A DNA stretch of 64,000 bases, taken from the NCBI GenBank assembly GCA_016714165.1, contig JADJNU010000002.1, positions 186,001-250,000 of the forward strand. Reading direction: 5' to 3'. The position numbers and the translations under genes were made by a program. This document shows, piece by piece, positions 36,193-46,244 of this stretch (positions are counted from its first letter, which is position 1; each line of letters starts with the position of its first letter). The notes under the pieces were generated by a model, which saw only the letters and a program-made list of their open reading frames with translations, had not been told where the DNA came from and searched no databases. Source of the stretch: Bdellovibrionales bacterium (lineage in GTDB: Bacteria; Bdellovibrionota; Bdellovibrionia; Bdellovibrionales; UBA1609).

Positions 36193-37557
36193 ATGATTGA
36201 ACGAGTCACTGCCAGCATTCGCCACCTTATCTTGATTCTTGCTTCGACGACGTTGGTGCAGGCAACCCCTGCAGGTGCGAGCAAATGCGAGCAGATGTTA
36301 AGAGCAGGCCAAATTTCTTCTCGAGAGCGTACGGCAAGTCTCTCCACAAGTGAAAACTTGAGAAAGTTCCAGAGCTTAGCCTTTGACGTAGTTGATTATC
36401 AACCGGGAAAGCATGGCGGAAAACGGCTTATTGTTAAACGTAAGGGACCATGGTTTGACTTCAAAAATGAACTTGATGAAAAAGTTGGAGACGCAGTCCT
36501 AGATCTTCGGGCCAATATTTTCTTGTTAGGAGAAAAGGAGGCCGCCTTCTTTGGCTTCGAACTACTCGACGATTTCACTCTAACAGTTCCCGACGTCATG
36601 GAGCTAAACGGCGCAATATCTAGATTCAACTCTGGACTTCGCACAGAAGATCCAAGGCGAATTGTCATTTCGGTTTATGAGATTCCAGATGTCACCAACT
36701 CCATTAAAGATTATCTAGGAAACTTCATTCACAATGGTCAAATTCCTATATCACAAAAGGGAAAGGGATTTTTTCATGACATAGGGGTTCACGCAATCGA
36801 GGGTTTCTTTGTGGACAATCGTTTGGTCGAGATCATCAAGTCACGAACTGGTCTCATTGGAGAGCTCCTTTCTGAATTGCGTGCGGATCTTGATGGAAAA
36901 TCTGTTCTCCCGGAATTTAAAAGAGTGTCAGTGGAAATAAGGAATGACCTTGCAAGTATGATTGATCAAATCGGTGCCTTCGGCTCGCGGTTTCTAAATC
37001 CAGAGGCCAGGTTTTTCTTGGGCCGAAGCGGATTACAGCAGTACGAAGCCGTAAAGGATGATCCAAAGCTGAAAGAGCTACTACCGTATGAACTATTTGG
37101 ATACATGAAATTAGAGGGAGCCACTGCTCCTTTTTTTTTCCATCGGTTTTGGACTGCCATGGAAACGGATTTTCCCAATTTGCTAAAAAATAAGATCGTT
37201 GAACAATTGCGACGAGAAATCGAAAATGGAAGAGATTTAACCTCTGACGATGAGGTGATACTTGAAGCCTTAGAAAGGAAAATAGACTCCTTTGCATTGA
37301 GAAATGTAAGCTTAGATAAAGGACCCTATGACAGGAAAATACTAGACCATCAATCTTACACCATCGAGAAATGGCGCAAAGAAAGGTCAACAGTCGCAGC
37401 GCTCAGATCAGCATTTCAAAGGGTTCGGCAGATGATCCAACGTCCAAACACATCAACATTATCCCCTTGGGAACAAAGACTGCAATCTTTGGACATTTCA
37501 AATCCCTTTATCGCCAGACTCCAATACCTTCGCCAGATCATAGGCGAGAACCCATAG
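36193..37557 (+). CDS. Exported hypothetical protein
   Basis: About 454 residues, unrecognised. I place the start at ATG 36193 because GGAGG at 36181-36185 lies seven bases upstream; the longer frame from 36121 has no such site. The N-terminus is a signal peptide (HLILILASTTLVQATPAGA). The mature part is mostly helical, with a FFHDIGVHAIEGFFV segment whose spaced His residues resemble, but do not match, a zincin helix. Other exported unknowns with this style occur through the region from here to 46 kb. Confidence 0.75.
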   Translation: MIERVTASIRHLILILASTTLVQATPAGASKCEQMLRAGQISSRERTASLSTSENLRKFQSLAFDVVDYQPGKHGGKRLIVKRKGPWFDFKNELDEKVGDAVLDLRANIFLLGEKEAAFFGFELLDDFTLTVPDVMELNGAISRFNSGLRTEDPRRIVISVYEIPDVTNSIKDYLGNFIHNGQIPISQKGKGFFHDIGVHAIEGFFVDNRLVEIIKSRTGLIGELLSELRADLDGKSVLPEFKRVSVEIRNDLASMIDQIGAFGSRFLNPEARFFLGRSGLQQYEAVKDDPKLKELLPYELFGYMKLEGATAPFFFHRFWTAMETDFPNLLKNKIVEQLRREIENGRDLTSDDEVILEALERKIDSFALRNVSLDKGPYDRKILDHQSYTIEKWRKERSTVAALRSAFQRVRQMIQRPNTSTLSPWEQRLQSLDISNPFIARLQYLRQIIGENP

Positions 37558-37608
37558 CTAGATAGAGGTATTGTACGCGCACGAAACTCGGACTTAACAA
37601 TAGTGAGT

Positions 37609-37675
37609 TATTTTCATTGCAATACGTTTGAAAGGTGGATTCGTAGCGACCGTGGCAAGAATTGAACTTGCTTGC
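37609..37675 (+). repeat. Decayed tRNA-Arg 3'-end copy (possible att remnant)
   Basis: About 65 bases here match the 3' end of the tRNA-Arg gene and its downstream flank at 46370-46434 at roughly 75% identity, in the same orientation. The best part is GACCGTGGCAAGAATTGAACTTGC versus the tRNA's TpsiC-arm/acceptor region, 21 of 24 bases. No complete tRNA can fold. It may mark the far edge of an old tRNA-integrated island. Confidence 0.65.
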
Positions 37676-37746
37676 CGTGGTTGCTATCTTTTACGGCATA
37701 TTTTTGCTACTCTGTATGCGAGTTCACTCATTCAGGAGCCTATTCG

Positions 37747-40527
37747 TTGCGCATAGCACGTTCATTTCTTTTTTTTGTCTTAGTAATTCCCTTTTTTGCG
37801 CCGAGCACCTCCTATTCTCGCCTCAAAGGAACTAACATTTCGGCGGCATTCCCCCAGGACCTGATAAACTCTCTATCCGAGTATGGGTACTTTGAAGCCG
37901 GCGAAAACGATTTTGGATTAACACCGCTCCTCACAAGACTGGTTCAGAAACTCCAGCAGCCTGGCGATCCGACCTATTCAGTCATTTTATCGAAAACACC
38001 CGACGCAAACGCATTCATTTATCAAACTGTCTCTACAGAAGCTTATGTCGTCGTAAATATCGGGCTCATTCAAAAGGTGGATACCCTTGATGAGCTGGTC
38101 ATTTTATTGGCCCATGAACTCTCGCATTCGAGTGCCTTCGGAAGATCAGCGCGCCTTGTGCGAGGCCAATTGGAAGAAATCGAGACTGCTGACCGGGGAT
38201 CGATGGAAAGGACCTTGAAAGCGGGCTATGACCCGCGTGCTATTCTTTCACTTTTTTCGACTTTGACTTCCGATGATTCCACTCGGAGCGGATTTTTTCA
38301 GGGTTTTTTGGGTTCGCATCCCAATATGGAGTCACGTCGTACCGCAGCTAATGTGTGGCTAAAAGAAAATTTCAGCAAACGCCGTTTTCCTGGTGCGAGC
38401 CCAAAACCATGGCCTGATTCAGTGATGCAGTATAAGGCAAGGCCCACTCCAAAGATAAAAAATGAAGAGCCACCCAAGGTGATCCATGAACTCGAACGTC
38501 TCAGCAAAATTGCAAACCAAAGCCCGGCCTATCATAACCTCACCCCATATTTAAAAATGGCATTATTTTTGGGAAGCCTAGGTAGTTATGAGTTTGACTA
38601 TTATGGCCTTCTCCAGCGTGCAATCGATCAAAATATTCAATTAGACCAATCTGCACTTTCACACATTGTCAGCGGGAATAACAGTTATGAGCGGATCGTC
38701 CCAAGTTTTGATTTTGACTTTCCTGAAAAAGAAAACAGCAGGTTTGCCGTATTTTTAATGAACTTAAGTCGCGAACTAGAGTCGGTGTCAATAAGCAAAG
38801 AACAGGGCAAGCTACTGAATTCTCTTTATGAGCAATTTTATGCAAATTATTTTAGGTACAAACTTCCGTTGGTTGACGAGAATGGCAAACCGCTGTCAGA
38901 ATTTGCGTTTCGTCTTCAACTTGAGACGGCAATCCTATTTGCCACCTATCCCGAAAGTCGTCTGTCTTTCAATGATCCAAAAGCGATTCGTGATATCGTT
39001 CTCGGACATGATTATCATCAATTCCGGTTTTTTAAAATGAGCAGACTGATGAGTCTAATTGAGCGCTCAAGTGACCCCAGAATCATCGCAGACAGCTTTA
39101 TTTATGCGGATTTCAGCTTCGGAAGCGATTTTATCGAAGAGAACAGAGGGAAACTTGAATCGGCCTTTAGATGGGCCGTCGAACAGGACAATTATACTGG
39201 GGCCGAACTCCTCAAGCTCATGAAGTCCGATAAAGACAACATCGACAGAAGATATTTCGAAATCTTGGCTGAAGCATTCAACGGTGAAACCATTTCACCG
39301 GCGCGTAAAATCATCTTATATGTTCAGTTAGAACGATCTTTATCTGACGTGAAAGATCGAATTCTGACGGGTTTGAGAAAGAGCTTTGGATCGTCTGCGG
39401 AGTTGTTTTCCCCAAGGATCACGGCTTTAAATGTTCATCAGGGCATAGAACAAGTCCTGGCAGGCAACGGCGCTTCATGGAAGCTCGACTGGGGGTTGGC
39501 AACCCAGATTGTGCAAGATACGAATGCATGGCAACAATCACGATCGCGAGAAATTCAAATCGTCGACGTCATATATAAGCAGTATGCATCACGATATTCG
39601 GGACCAGCCTACGATTACCGACAAAAGTATGCTGAGCTTTTGCAAAAATGGATGGCGTCCGCTTTGGTGAGATCTCGAGAACTCCCGGAGACAATGGTTG
39701 GAAATCGCGAATCTTTGCAAGAATGGATTCGGTTTTGGGAACTGATTACTTCGAGAGCAGTAACTCCGTATACGGACCAATTGGCGCTCAAGATTTTTAG
39801 CTCCGAGAATATTAAAAATTATCCTGACCTGAAATCCAAAATGCAGCCAGCACTAGAAGAGAAACGGGTTTGGGACTTTGCCCTGCGCAAAGAGCTATTG
39901 TTAGTGACAAGACGAACCATATGGAATGACATTGAATCAACGACTGACAAATATGAGCGCACCAAAAAAATTCAGAAGGAAATTAGATTCATAAATCAAG
40001 TCTTTCCGGAAAGCAGTTTTGAGCGACAGGTAGCACTGGAGAAGTTTACAAATCACATTCGCGCGAATGCATCAGAGGCCTTGTTAGTCGAAAATGAAAA
40101 ATCAAATCGCGACTCCAACGCGGATGGCGTAGGTATGCGCGTTTTCTCAGGATTTTATGAACATGTATTTAGCGAAAGTAGTGCCAATCGATCGAAAGAC
40201 CGTCATGAAAATACCTTTGCCACTCTTCAATTTCTCCTCGGCAATGCTCCTATTCCTAAGTTTCTAGACTCAGCCTTGGAAGCTGTGGGGCCCGATCGCT
40301 TCCAGCGCATGTTTAACACGCTTGATCCTGAAATACGTGCGCTTGTGCTAGCACCACTCCTCGAGCGGCCACGGGGATTGCTGAATGATAGCCAATGGGA
40401 GGATAAAGTTATTGAATTGATTCTTTCCGGAGTGACCGCTCATCAGACTGAATCACGCCTTTTCTTGAGGGCGTTGATTCACTCTTTAGAAAAGGAAGCT
40501 CCATTTGAAAAGACTTTGGTCATCTAG
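37747..40527 (+). CDS. Exported M48-like metalloprotease with large helical C-terminal region
   Basis: About 926 residues. I chose TTG 37747 because AGGAG at 37734-37738 lies eight bases before it and a signal peptide follows at once (RIARSFLFFVLVIPFFA). Residues about 60-220 are an M48-type peptidase domain: AFIYQTVSTEAYVVVNIGLI, then ILLAHELSHSS with HExxH, then a GSHPNMESR block typical of M48 proteins. The remaining 680 residues are helical and unrecognised. The stop TAG at 40525 is followed after one codon, in the same frame, by the ATG of an ABC1-like kinase ORF, so the two may once have been, or may be, one polypeptide. Confidence 0.78.
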   Translation: MRIARSFLFFVLVIPFFAPSTSYSRLKGTNISAAFPQDLINSLSEYGYFEAGENDFGLTPLLTRLVQKLQQPGDPTYSVILSKTPDANAFIYQTVSTEAYVVVNIGLIQKVDTLDELVILLAHELSHSSAFGRSARLVRGQLEEIETADRGSMERTLKAGYDPRAILSLFSTLTSDDSTRSGFFQGFLGSHPNMESRRTAANVWLKENFSKRRFPGASPKPWPDSVMQYKARPTPKIKNEEPPKVIHELERLSKIANQSPAYHNLTPYLKMALFLGSLGSYEFDYYGLLQRAIDQNIQLDQSALSHIVSGNNSYERIVPSFDFDFPEKENSRFAVFLMNLSRELESVSISKEQGKLLNSLYEQFYANYFRYKLPLVDENGKPLSEFAFRLQLETAILFATYPESRLSFNDPKAIRDIVLGHDYHQFRFFKMSRLMSLIERSSDPRIIADSFIYADFSFGSDFIEENRGKLESAFRWAVEQDNYTGAELLKLMKSDKDNIDRRYFEILAEAFNGETISPARKIILYVQLERSLSDVKDRILTGLRKSFGSSAELFSPRITALNVHQGIEQVLAGNGASWKLDWGLATQIVQDTNAWQQSRSREIQIVDVIYKQYASRYSGPAYDYRQKYAELLQKWMASALVRSRELPETMVGNRESLQEWIRFWELITSRAVTPYTDQLALKIFSSENIKNYPDLKSKMQPALEEKRVWDFALRKELLLVTRRTIWNDIESTTDKYERTKKIQKEIRFINQVFPESSFERQVALEKFTNHIRANASEALLVENEKSNRDSNADGVGMRVFSGFYEHVFSESSANRSKDRHENTFATLQFLLGNAPIPKFLDSALEAVGPDRFQRMFNTLDPEIRALVLAPLLERPRGLLNDSQWEDKVIELILSGVTAHQTESRLFLRALIHSLEKEAPFEKTLVI

Positions 40528-40530
40528 TTT

Positions 40531-41985
40531 ATGCTATCGATGCGAGTGAACTCATCGGACAAAGAAATGCCAATCGGTCTAATTGTAAGGCAATATTTGG
40601 AAGCCATGGGCAATAGCGGCGTCAGTCTCGGACAAAAAATACGTCAGAGGGAATTGGCGCCACAAGAAATTTTGGAGCACTTGGATGACTTACAGGATCA
40701 CACCCGCGTACCTTCTCGTTTCGCCATTTTTGAGATGATCAAACGACGCATTCCGAATGCAGAAGCTATGTTAGAGAGAGGGGAACTAAAGGTTTTAGAT
40801 ATCGTTGGTGCTGCCTCATCAAAGGTCGTCATAACGGTTCAGTATAAAAATGGCACCGCAGAAACCATCGAAGATGAAGTTTTGAAATTGCTGAGAGACG
40901 ACTTTGATCGAACAACTGAAGTCGAGATTGCAAAGTTGCGCAGCATGCTCTTCTATCTAGAAACTCATGGGTCAGAGCGATACAGAAGGTTCCGAAGCGT
41001 GCTCGACTTAATCGAAAGAAATCTGCGCAATCAAAATGACCTCCGGACAGAATCTCGGCTGGTTGAAAAAACAAAGCAATTGTACGCGAATGCCTCGGTA
41101 GGTTCGATATTCAAGTTTGTAGTTGTAACTCCACACTCAGGACGCGGAGTCGCTCAGGATTTTTCTCATGAAGAATTAGCCCGGGGCTCGAGTTTAAAGA
41201 GCTTATCGCGAGAGCAGCAGGCGAAAGTCTATGCGGCCATATATGAAGTTGAAGGCAAGATTCTACTTAGCGATCTGAAAGGTAACGACGAAGTTGTTTT
41301 CGAAGCGGATCGGCATCGCGGAAACTACATTGTTAATCTGGAAACAAATACGATCTTTGTAATTGATTATAATCTCTTATCATCCATCACAAGCCGAGAA
41401 CGTTTGGCTGCCATTGAAACTTTGGGTTACTTGTACATGCACCTTTCTTATAAGACATCATTGCAGGGAGTTTTGCCAAGGTTGATATTCGGACTTTTTG
41501 GAAGCCGCTTAGGCGAAGGAGTTAGAAACCGAATCAATGCAAAAGAAGAAGCCTTCTCGCGATTTGGATTACTCTTCGATGGTATAACGACTGAAAAGTG
41601 GGCCGACTTCTGGAAGAAAGCCCAACCCATTTTGGATCGACGAGAATCTATTGATCAGGCTGGCATCTTTAGCGCATTTCAGGAACTATTGGCGTTAGCC
41701 GAAGAGTCTGGCTTGCAACTTCGACCGCAGGTAAATGACTATATTTTTGCTTTGGGGCATTTGGAGTTTTACTCGAAGTTCGCGCAAATTGTGGACGGCC
41801 AGAATCCGCTCTCATTGACTATTCGCGATCATATGGCAGGCAAAATAAAATCCGCACTTTTATCTGGAAAAGGGGGCATTCGCGCAGCGCAGATCAAAAC
41901 TGCAGTTGGTCTTATGGTACATCCCACTAAAAGAAAAATATCATGCCAGACGCTCTTAACCAGCCCCCCAAGGCCGATCCAATAA
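40531..41985 (+). CDS. ABC1/UbiB-like atypical kinase domain protein
   Basis: A 484-residue ORF with the landmarks of the ABC1 (UbiB/ADCK) protein-kinase-like family: SGVSLGQKIRQRELAPQEIL resembles the KxGQ helix region, IVGAASSKVVITVQYKNG the Ala-rich nucleotide loop, and EADRHRGNYIVN with VIDYNLL the catalytic DxHxGN and DFG-like motifs (Asn and both Asp positions kept). The fit is distant, and substrate is unknown. It has no ribosome site of its own and lies in the same frame as the M48 ORF, separated only by TAG and one codon. Confidence 0.65.
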   Translation: MLSMRVNSSDKEMPIGLIVRQYLEAMGNSGVSLGQKIRQRELAPQEILEHLDDLQDHTRVPSRFAIFEMIKRRIPNAEAMLERGELKVLDIVGAASSKVVITVQYKNGTAETIEDEVLKLLRDDFDRTTEVEIAKLRSMLFYLETHGSERYRRFRSVLDLIERNLRNQNDLRTESRLVEKTKQLYANASVGSIFKFVVVTPHSGRGVAQDFSHEELARGSSLKSLSREQQAKVYAAIYEVEGKILLSDLKGNDEVVFEADRHRGNYIVNLETNTIFVIDYNLLSSITSRERLAAIETLGYLYMHLSYKTSLQGVLPRLIFGLFGSRLGEGVRNRINAKEEAFSRFGLLFDGITTEKWADFWKKAQPILDRRESIDQAGIFSAFQELLALAEESGLQLRPQVNDYIFALGHLEFYSKFAQIVDGQNPLSLTIRDHMAGKIKSALLSGKGGIRAAQIKTAVGLMVHPTKRKISCQTLLTSPPRPIQ

Positions 41986-42415
41986 ATCAAACACAAAAGA
42001 GTTCCCCAATAATAGTGGACGGTTTTCTTCGAGCGGTTTAAGCAAACCGATAGGAGATAACGGTGATAATTTCTATTAGGTCCTTAATGGAGGAGATAAG
42101 GATTCGCAGGATCGAGATATCGCGCGCACCTACAATTTGGTGCAAGCCAGAAAGACCCATCCGTCAAATAATCGTGAGTGATTATAGACCTTTTCTTACA
42201 TGATGGAGAGGATAATGCTTGACAGAAAATGATTCAACATGTCAAAAATGGGTTTCAATCGATGATCCATATCGCAGTGGCTTGTCACAAATAAAAATGT
42301 AATGGTTCGGCAAAATCAACACCTCAGTGAGGCTAAAATTGTCAAAGTGGAGAGCTGCTCCGTCAGACCTGATGCGGTTTTATAGTACGATGGTTCCCCG
42401 GCAGGGTTTTATATT
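41986..42415. other. Non-coding 430-base stretch
   Basis: No gene, RNA gene or clear repeat seen. It is A/T-rich; a TTGACA at about 42230 has no convincing -10 partner. It separates the kinase ORF from an exported nuclease-like gene and may hold that gene's promoter. Confidence 0.5.
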
Positions 42416-43243
42416 ATGAGATTTTGTCACAATATATTCATTCATTTTAGTTTTCTGTTCATTCCCTCATTTTATAGTGTCGCCAGCCCTTGCATTGGCG
42501 CGCTGAATTCAAAACCTGCCGAACTTCGGTCCCTTTCTCTTGAATATTCTGCTGGTGCCGTTAAGGATTTCCTAGGCGTGCCGTTCCCACGTCTTAAATA
42601 TAAAGAAGCTCGGGCCATTCATTCAAGTGAGGTTAAGGAGATTGTCTCCCGCTATTACGATTATGTATTTGTTTTTAATCAATTCTCACAGACCTTAAAA
42701 GATGAAGAAAGGCAGATTTTGGCTCCTGCTTTTCGAATTTTTATGGACAGAATCGATTCGTTCGTATCACAGTACGGACCATTTGAGAGTACTTCTTCAA
42801 TTCTCAATCGGCTGAATACCTTGAGTAATCAATTGAAAGGTATCGCTTTCGAACGCATGATTGCGGTTCTTCTATTGAGGATGGGTTATTCAACGGTGAC
42901 CATTGATGAGTCAGCGAAAAGAAAAATATTGAATGCTATCTATGGTAAAAAAAAATTGGATATTGAAATAGATGTGATTGCTACCAAAGATGGTTTAACC
43001 TATTTGGTAGAGGCTAAATCTATTAAACCTCTTGGAAATGAACATCTTGCAATGCAGATCAAAGCTGTTTCGCGACAAATGACGTCGCGAAAAATGCGCT
43101 TGCCGTTAAACAATCATGTGCGCAATATTGTAATCGCTCATTTCAATGTTGGAGAAGATGTTCGTGCTGAGTGGTTGGAGGCGGGAGCAGATGAAGTTTA
43201 TTATATTCGCCGAAACTACCTTGATGATATTGACTTATATTGA
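42416..43243 (+). CDS. Exported protein with PD-(D/E)XK nuclease-like domain
   Basis: A 275-residue protein with a signal peptide (IFIHFSFLFIPSFYSVAS). The second half carries a restriction-endonuclease-like core: KGIAFERMIAVLLLRMGY gives the first helix with Glu, then EIDVIATKDGLTYLVEAKS gives the D-(x)n-E-x-K catalytic pattern, followed by a QIKAVSRQM helix. The layout resembles Mrr/Holliday-resolvase-type nucleases. An exported enzyme of this class is unusual and could attack DNA outside the cytoplasm, for example prey DNA; that use is speculation. Confidence 0.7.
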   Translation: MRFCHNIFIHFSFLFIPSFYSVASPCIGALNSKPAELRSLSLEYSAGAVKDFLGVPFPRLKYKEARAIHSSEVKEIVSRYYDYVFVFNQFSQTLKDEERQILAPAFRIFMDRIDSFVSQYGPFESTSSILNRLNTLSNQLKGIAFERMIAVLLLRMGYSTVTIDESAKRKILNAIYGKKKLDIEIDVIATKDGLTYLVEAKSIKPLGNEHLAMQIKAVSRQMTSRKMRLPLNNHVRNIVIAHFNVGEDVRAEWLEAGADEVYYIRRNYLDDIDLY

Positions 43244-43310
43244 CTTTCGCCGATCAGGTAATTGATTTGCATAGTGACCGAAAGCCCAGTTTGATGTATT
43301 CGCAATCATA

Positions 43311-43892
43311 ATGAAATCATTGTGCATTTTTTGTGGCTCAAGCTCAGGTAACAATCCCGATTTTTTAAAATCTGCTCGATCACTTGGGCAATACCTGGCT
43401 GAAAATAGAATCACTTTGATTTATGGAGGTGCAAACGTCGGCATAATGGGAGTAGTTGCGGATTCAACGCTAGAGAGTGGCGGCTCGGTTATAGGCGTTC
43501 TTCCTAAATTTCTTCAGGGGAAAGAAATTGCCCACACTGGCTTAACTGAACTTATTCTTTGCGAAACCATGCATGAGAGAAAGATGAAAATGTTTGAATT
43601 GTCGCACGGATTCATTGCCCTGCCAGGCGGGTTTGGGACTCTGGAAGAAGTAGTAGAAATTCTGACTTGGCAGCAACTCGGATTCCATAAATATCCGGTG
43701 GGCTTTCTCAATATTGGTGGGTTCTTCAATCACTTGAAGATGTTCTTTGATGAAATGGAGAGAACGAGACTATTGAGAGCAGAAAACAAGAAGATGGCTT
43801 TGTTTGGCAGCAGCGTACCAGACTTGTTAAAAACGATGAAATCATACAAGGCTCCCGAAGTAACGAAGTGGATATCTAGTTCCTCAGTGTAA
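43311..43892 (+). CDS. LOG-family phosphoribohydrolase
   Basis: A 193-residue cytoplasmic enzyme of the LOG (lysine decarboxylase-like) family, which cleaves nucleoside 5'-monophosphates such as cytokinin riboside phosphate to the free base. CIFCGSSSG, YGGANVGIMGVVAD, HERKMKMFELS and the catalytic PGGFGTLEEVVE motif are all intact. Length is typical. It lies alone among exported unknowns in the tRNA-bounded region. Confidence 0.93.
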   Translation: MKSLCIFCGSSSGNNPDFLKSARSLGQYLAENRITLIYGGANVGIMGVVADSTLESGGSVIGVLPKFLQGKEIAHTGLTELILCETMHERKMKMFELSHGFIALPGGFGTLEEVVEILTWQQLGFHKYPVGFLNIGGFFNHLKMFFDEMERTRLLRAENKKMALFGSSVPDLLKTMKSYKAPEVTKWISSSSV

Positions 43893-43897
43893 TAACG

Positions 43898-44407
43898 TCA
43901 AAGTATGGCCCTTATGCCTGGGACAATCTTGGTCCGTTTGAGTTTAAGCTTACCTGATCTAATATTAAAGCGCCCTGCCACCCAATTCATATTTGGCGGT
44001 AATGGCGGTAATGCCTGGCCAGGCCTGAGTTCAATATAAAGCGGAAATTCCAGAAAATAGAATGTTTGCCGTTCTGGTCTATCAAGGATATTTAACTCGC
44101 GCAAATTCTCTGGCGGTTTTTGATCGGCCGGCAAGCTGCCAACGATGGACTCGATCAATTTTACATTGTGACTTTTGTCAAAATATTTTTGGGTGATTTT
44201 TTTAAACCTCAATTCTAGATCCGAGAGACGTGACAAGATTTCCACAGCAACATCCAGATCTGAACGGTTTTCGCGATAAAAAGTCATTAACGCCTCACGA
44301 ATACTCTCATGAGAAAAATCAAGAAACAGGACGTCTACGCTGACTATTCTTTTCATTAAACCAGAGGATGATTGACCGGCTTGTATTTTATGCAAGTTCA
44401 AAGGCAA
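43898..44407 (-). CDS. Hypothetical protein
   Basis: A 169-residue frame; ATG 44356 (MKRIVSVDVLFLDFSHES) may be the real start rather than 44407. No signal or domain recognised. The C-terminal third is basic and proline-containing (PGQALPPLPPNMNWVAGRFN). It overlaps the preceding gene by ten bases if the long start is used, which suggests co-transcription. Confidence 0.6.
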   Translation of the reverse strand: MPLNLHKIQAGQSSSGLMKRIVSVDVLFLDFSHESIREALMTFYRENRSDLDVAVEILSRLSDLELRFKKITQKYFDKSHNVKLIESIVGSLPADQKPPENLRELNILDRPERQTFYFLEFPLYIELRPGQALPPLPPNMNWVAGRFNIRSGKLKLKRTKIVPGIRAIL

Positions 44408-44817
44408 TTCAATTCGTCAATTCCACCGTCAGTGGCCTTGTGTATGAGGATTTCTTCTAGTCTGTTTGCAAATGATTCGAAGCCAAGCTCTTTAAACAGG
44501 CTGATCACTTCATTTCTAATGGTGGGATGAACATACTTTCCGTACCACTTGAAAGACTCAACGGGATCCAAGGTCCAAGTGAGTCCTTCCGTTGTTATTT
44601 GAAAGCGGTAAAGTCCACTCCCTCCTTTCTTTAATTTGTAGGCAGTAGCATGGAGAAAAGGTTCCCTGGTTTGTGACTGATGACTCAATTCAATACCGGA
44701 GATTAATCGCACACAACTGGGTTTTTCAGTGTCAGAGGATTGGGCTGGGGTTAACAAGCATAGAGTTATCAAAGCGAAAGAAAGGAGTGCGGCCAATCGA
44801 ATCTCATTTTTTCTCAT
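44398..44817 (-). CDS. Exported hypothetical protein
   Basis: A 139-residue protein with a clear signal peptide (LAALLSFALITLCLLTPAQS). The mature part is about 115 residues, with two Cys (SCVRLIS near the start, NCL at the end) that may form a disulfide. Unrecognised. It is paired with the following hypothetical gene. Confidence 0.68.
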   Translation of the reverse strand: MRKNEIRLAALLSFALITLCLLTPAQSSDTEKPSCVRLISGIELSHQSQTREPFLHATAYKLKKGGSGLYRFQITTEGLTWTLDPVESFKWYGKYVHPTIRNEVISLFKELGFESFANRLEEILIHKATDGGIDELNCL

Positions 44818-44927
44818 AAATTATCCAAATCCTGCTCTCCTCGCTCAAGAAGACTTTTGATAGGCTCTTAACGCGTGCAGGATTAATTATTCAAATCGAC
44901 CAATGGCGTCAAGCGCCGACCAGAAAT

Positions 44928-46244
44928 ATGAATTTATTGCTCAAATTATTTGCAGAGCCCTTTAGAGTATGCGTCAACACTAAATGTAAATGCCGCCCGA
45001 GAAAATGTCCACTTTTTCTGGGGAATTCCACCTGGTATCTGGTTCCATCAGGATTGAAAGGATTGCCCAATGAAACTGTTGGCGCGGGTTTTTTGAGTCA
45101 AGATCAAGAACAATACGCTCTGCAAGATAAATTTGGAGTCTGGATAGATAAAAAGGCCTACAACAAAATGGATCATATGGCGCAGGCGCGCTTACTTCTT
45201 CATGAGTGGGTGGCTGGTCTCTACATTATGAAAAGAGTCCACACTCAAAAAGAGATATGCCGCTATTTTATGAGTGTGCTTGCAGGTATTCCAACTCTAA
45301 AAGATCAAATGGGTATAGATAAATCTGCCTGTGCTGAAGCTCCTGATGTGCCACTGAGTGAAGGTGGTCCAAGGCTTTTTCCTGATGATTATGCCCACAT
45401 TCGAGCCGTCACCAACCGTATATTCAATTTAGACGAAAATGAAAACCCTGAATCTTTTAAAGCCTTCCTTCAGGCAAACCAGTTATGGTCTGAAGAAGCC
45501 AATGATACTCCTGAAGACGATTTGACCTTATACAAATGGTTCCAACAGACTGACAAGAAAATTACCGAGAAGTCATTTGTCGATATGATGGCAACAGCTA
45601 AGCGTGACGGAGAACTCTCAGGAAAGTGTTACGACATCCTCGAATCTGATCTTCCAAAGGGATCTCAGAAGATAATAGAGGATGTTTGCCGTCTGGAATT
45701 TAAAAAACTCTCAGAAAGCTCACAATTCTACAAGTTGAGTGCAACAAATTCAGCTGGAGAACTTGTGATCTCTTCACCCGCATTCTTGGGCGGTGGTCAG
45801 TTGATATATTCTAGGAATCTTCCCATCGGTAATGACATCTACGTGTACACAGACGTTGCTACTCATTCATTGACAGAGCAGCAATCAAGAACGGTAGGGA
45901 CGGAAATCTCACAATTGTCATTTTTATTTACAAGTAAAATGCTCTTTATAGGCGTCGTTCACTTTTATAGTCAAATCAGCAGTATCACGACCACAGAAAT
46001 ACGCTTGAACAGCGGTGAACATCGTCAGGTACCTTATCTCAATTTAGAGACTCCCAAGCAATTAAATCGTCGATGGGTTACGACTTTCTTCCCAGCCAAA
46101 TCAATTGAATTGAAAGAATTAAATCAAGAAATGGGAGAGGCCCTGTTGTCCTTGCATAAAAATGGAGTCACTTCGCCATTCGTGATGGATATCTCAGATG
46201 GCACCCAAAACTCAAAGCTAAGAAAGGCAGAAGGAACCAAATAG
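44928..46244 (+). CDS. Hypothetical protein, possibly N-terminally truncated
   Basis: A 438-residue frame of unknown function. It has a Cys-rich N-terminus (CVNTKCKCRPRKC) and an ARLLLHEWVAGLYIMK segment reminiscent of an HE-type zincin helix, but the second His is absent. The start lacks a ribosome site or signal peptide, unlike the neighbouring exported proteins, so the real N-terminus may be lost or in another frame. It is the last gene before the tRNA-Arg. Confidence 0.6.
   Translation: MNLLLKLFAEPFRVCVNTKCKCRPRKCPLFLGNSTWYLVPSGLKGLPNETVGAGFLSQDQEQYALQDKFGVWIDKKAYNKMDHMAQARLLLHEWVAGLYIMKRVHTQKEICRYFMSVLAGIPTLKDQMGIDKSACAEAPDVPLSEGGPRLFPDDYAHIRAVTNRIFNLDENENPESFKAFLQANQLWSEEANDTPEDDLTLYKWFQQTDKKITEKSFVDMMATAKRDGELSGKCYDILESDLPKGSQKIIEDVCRLEFKKLSESSQFYKLSATNSAGELVISSPAFLGGGQLIYSRNLPIGNDIYVYTDVATHSLTEQQSRTVGTEISQLSFLFTSKMLFIGVVHFYSQISSITTTEIRLNSGEHRQVPYLNLETPKQLNRRWVTTFFPAKSIELKELNQEMGEALLSLHKNGVTSPFVMDISDGTQNSKLRKAEGTK

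Noticed and set aside
37640..37683. A second functional tRNA at the remnant
   Set aside because: Only the T arm and part of the acceptor stem are recognisable; no anticodon arm follows.
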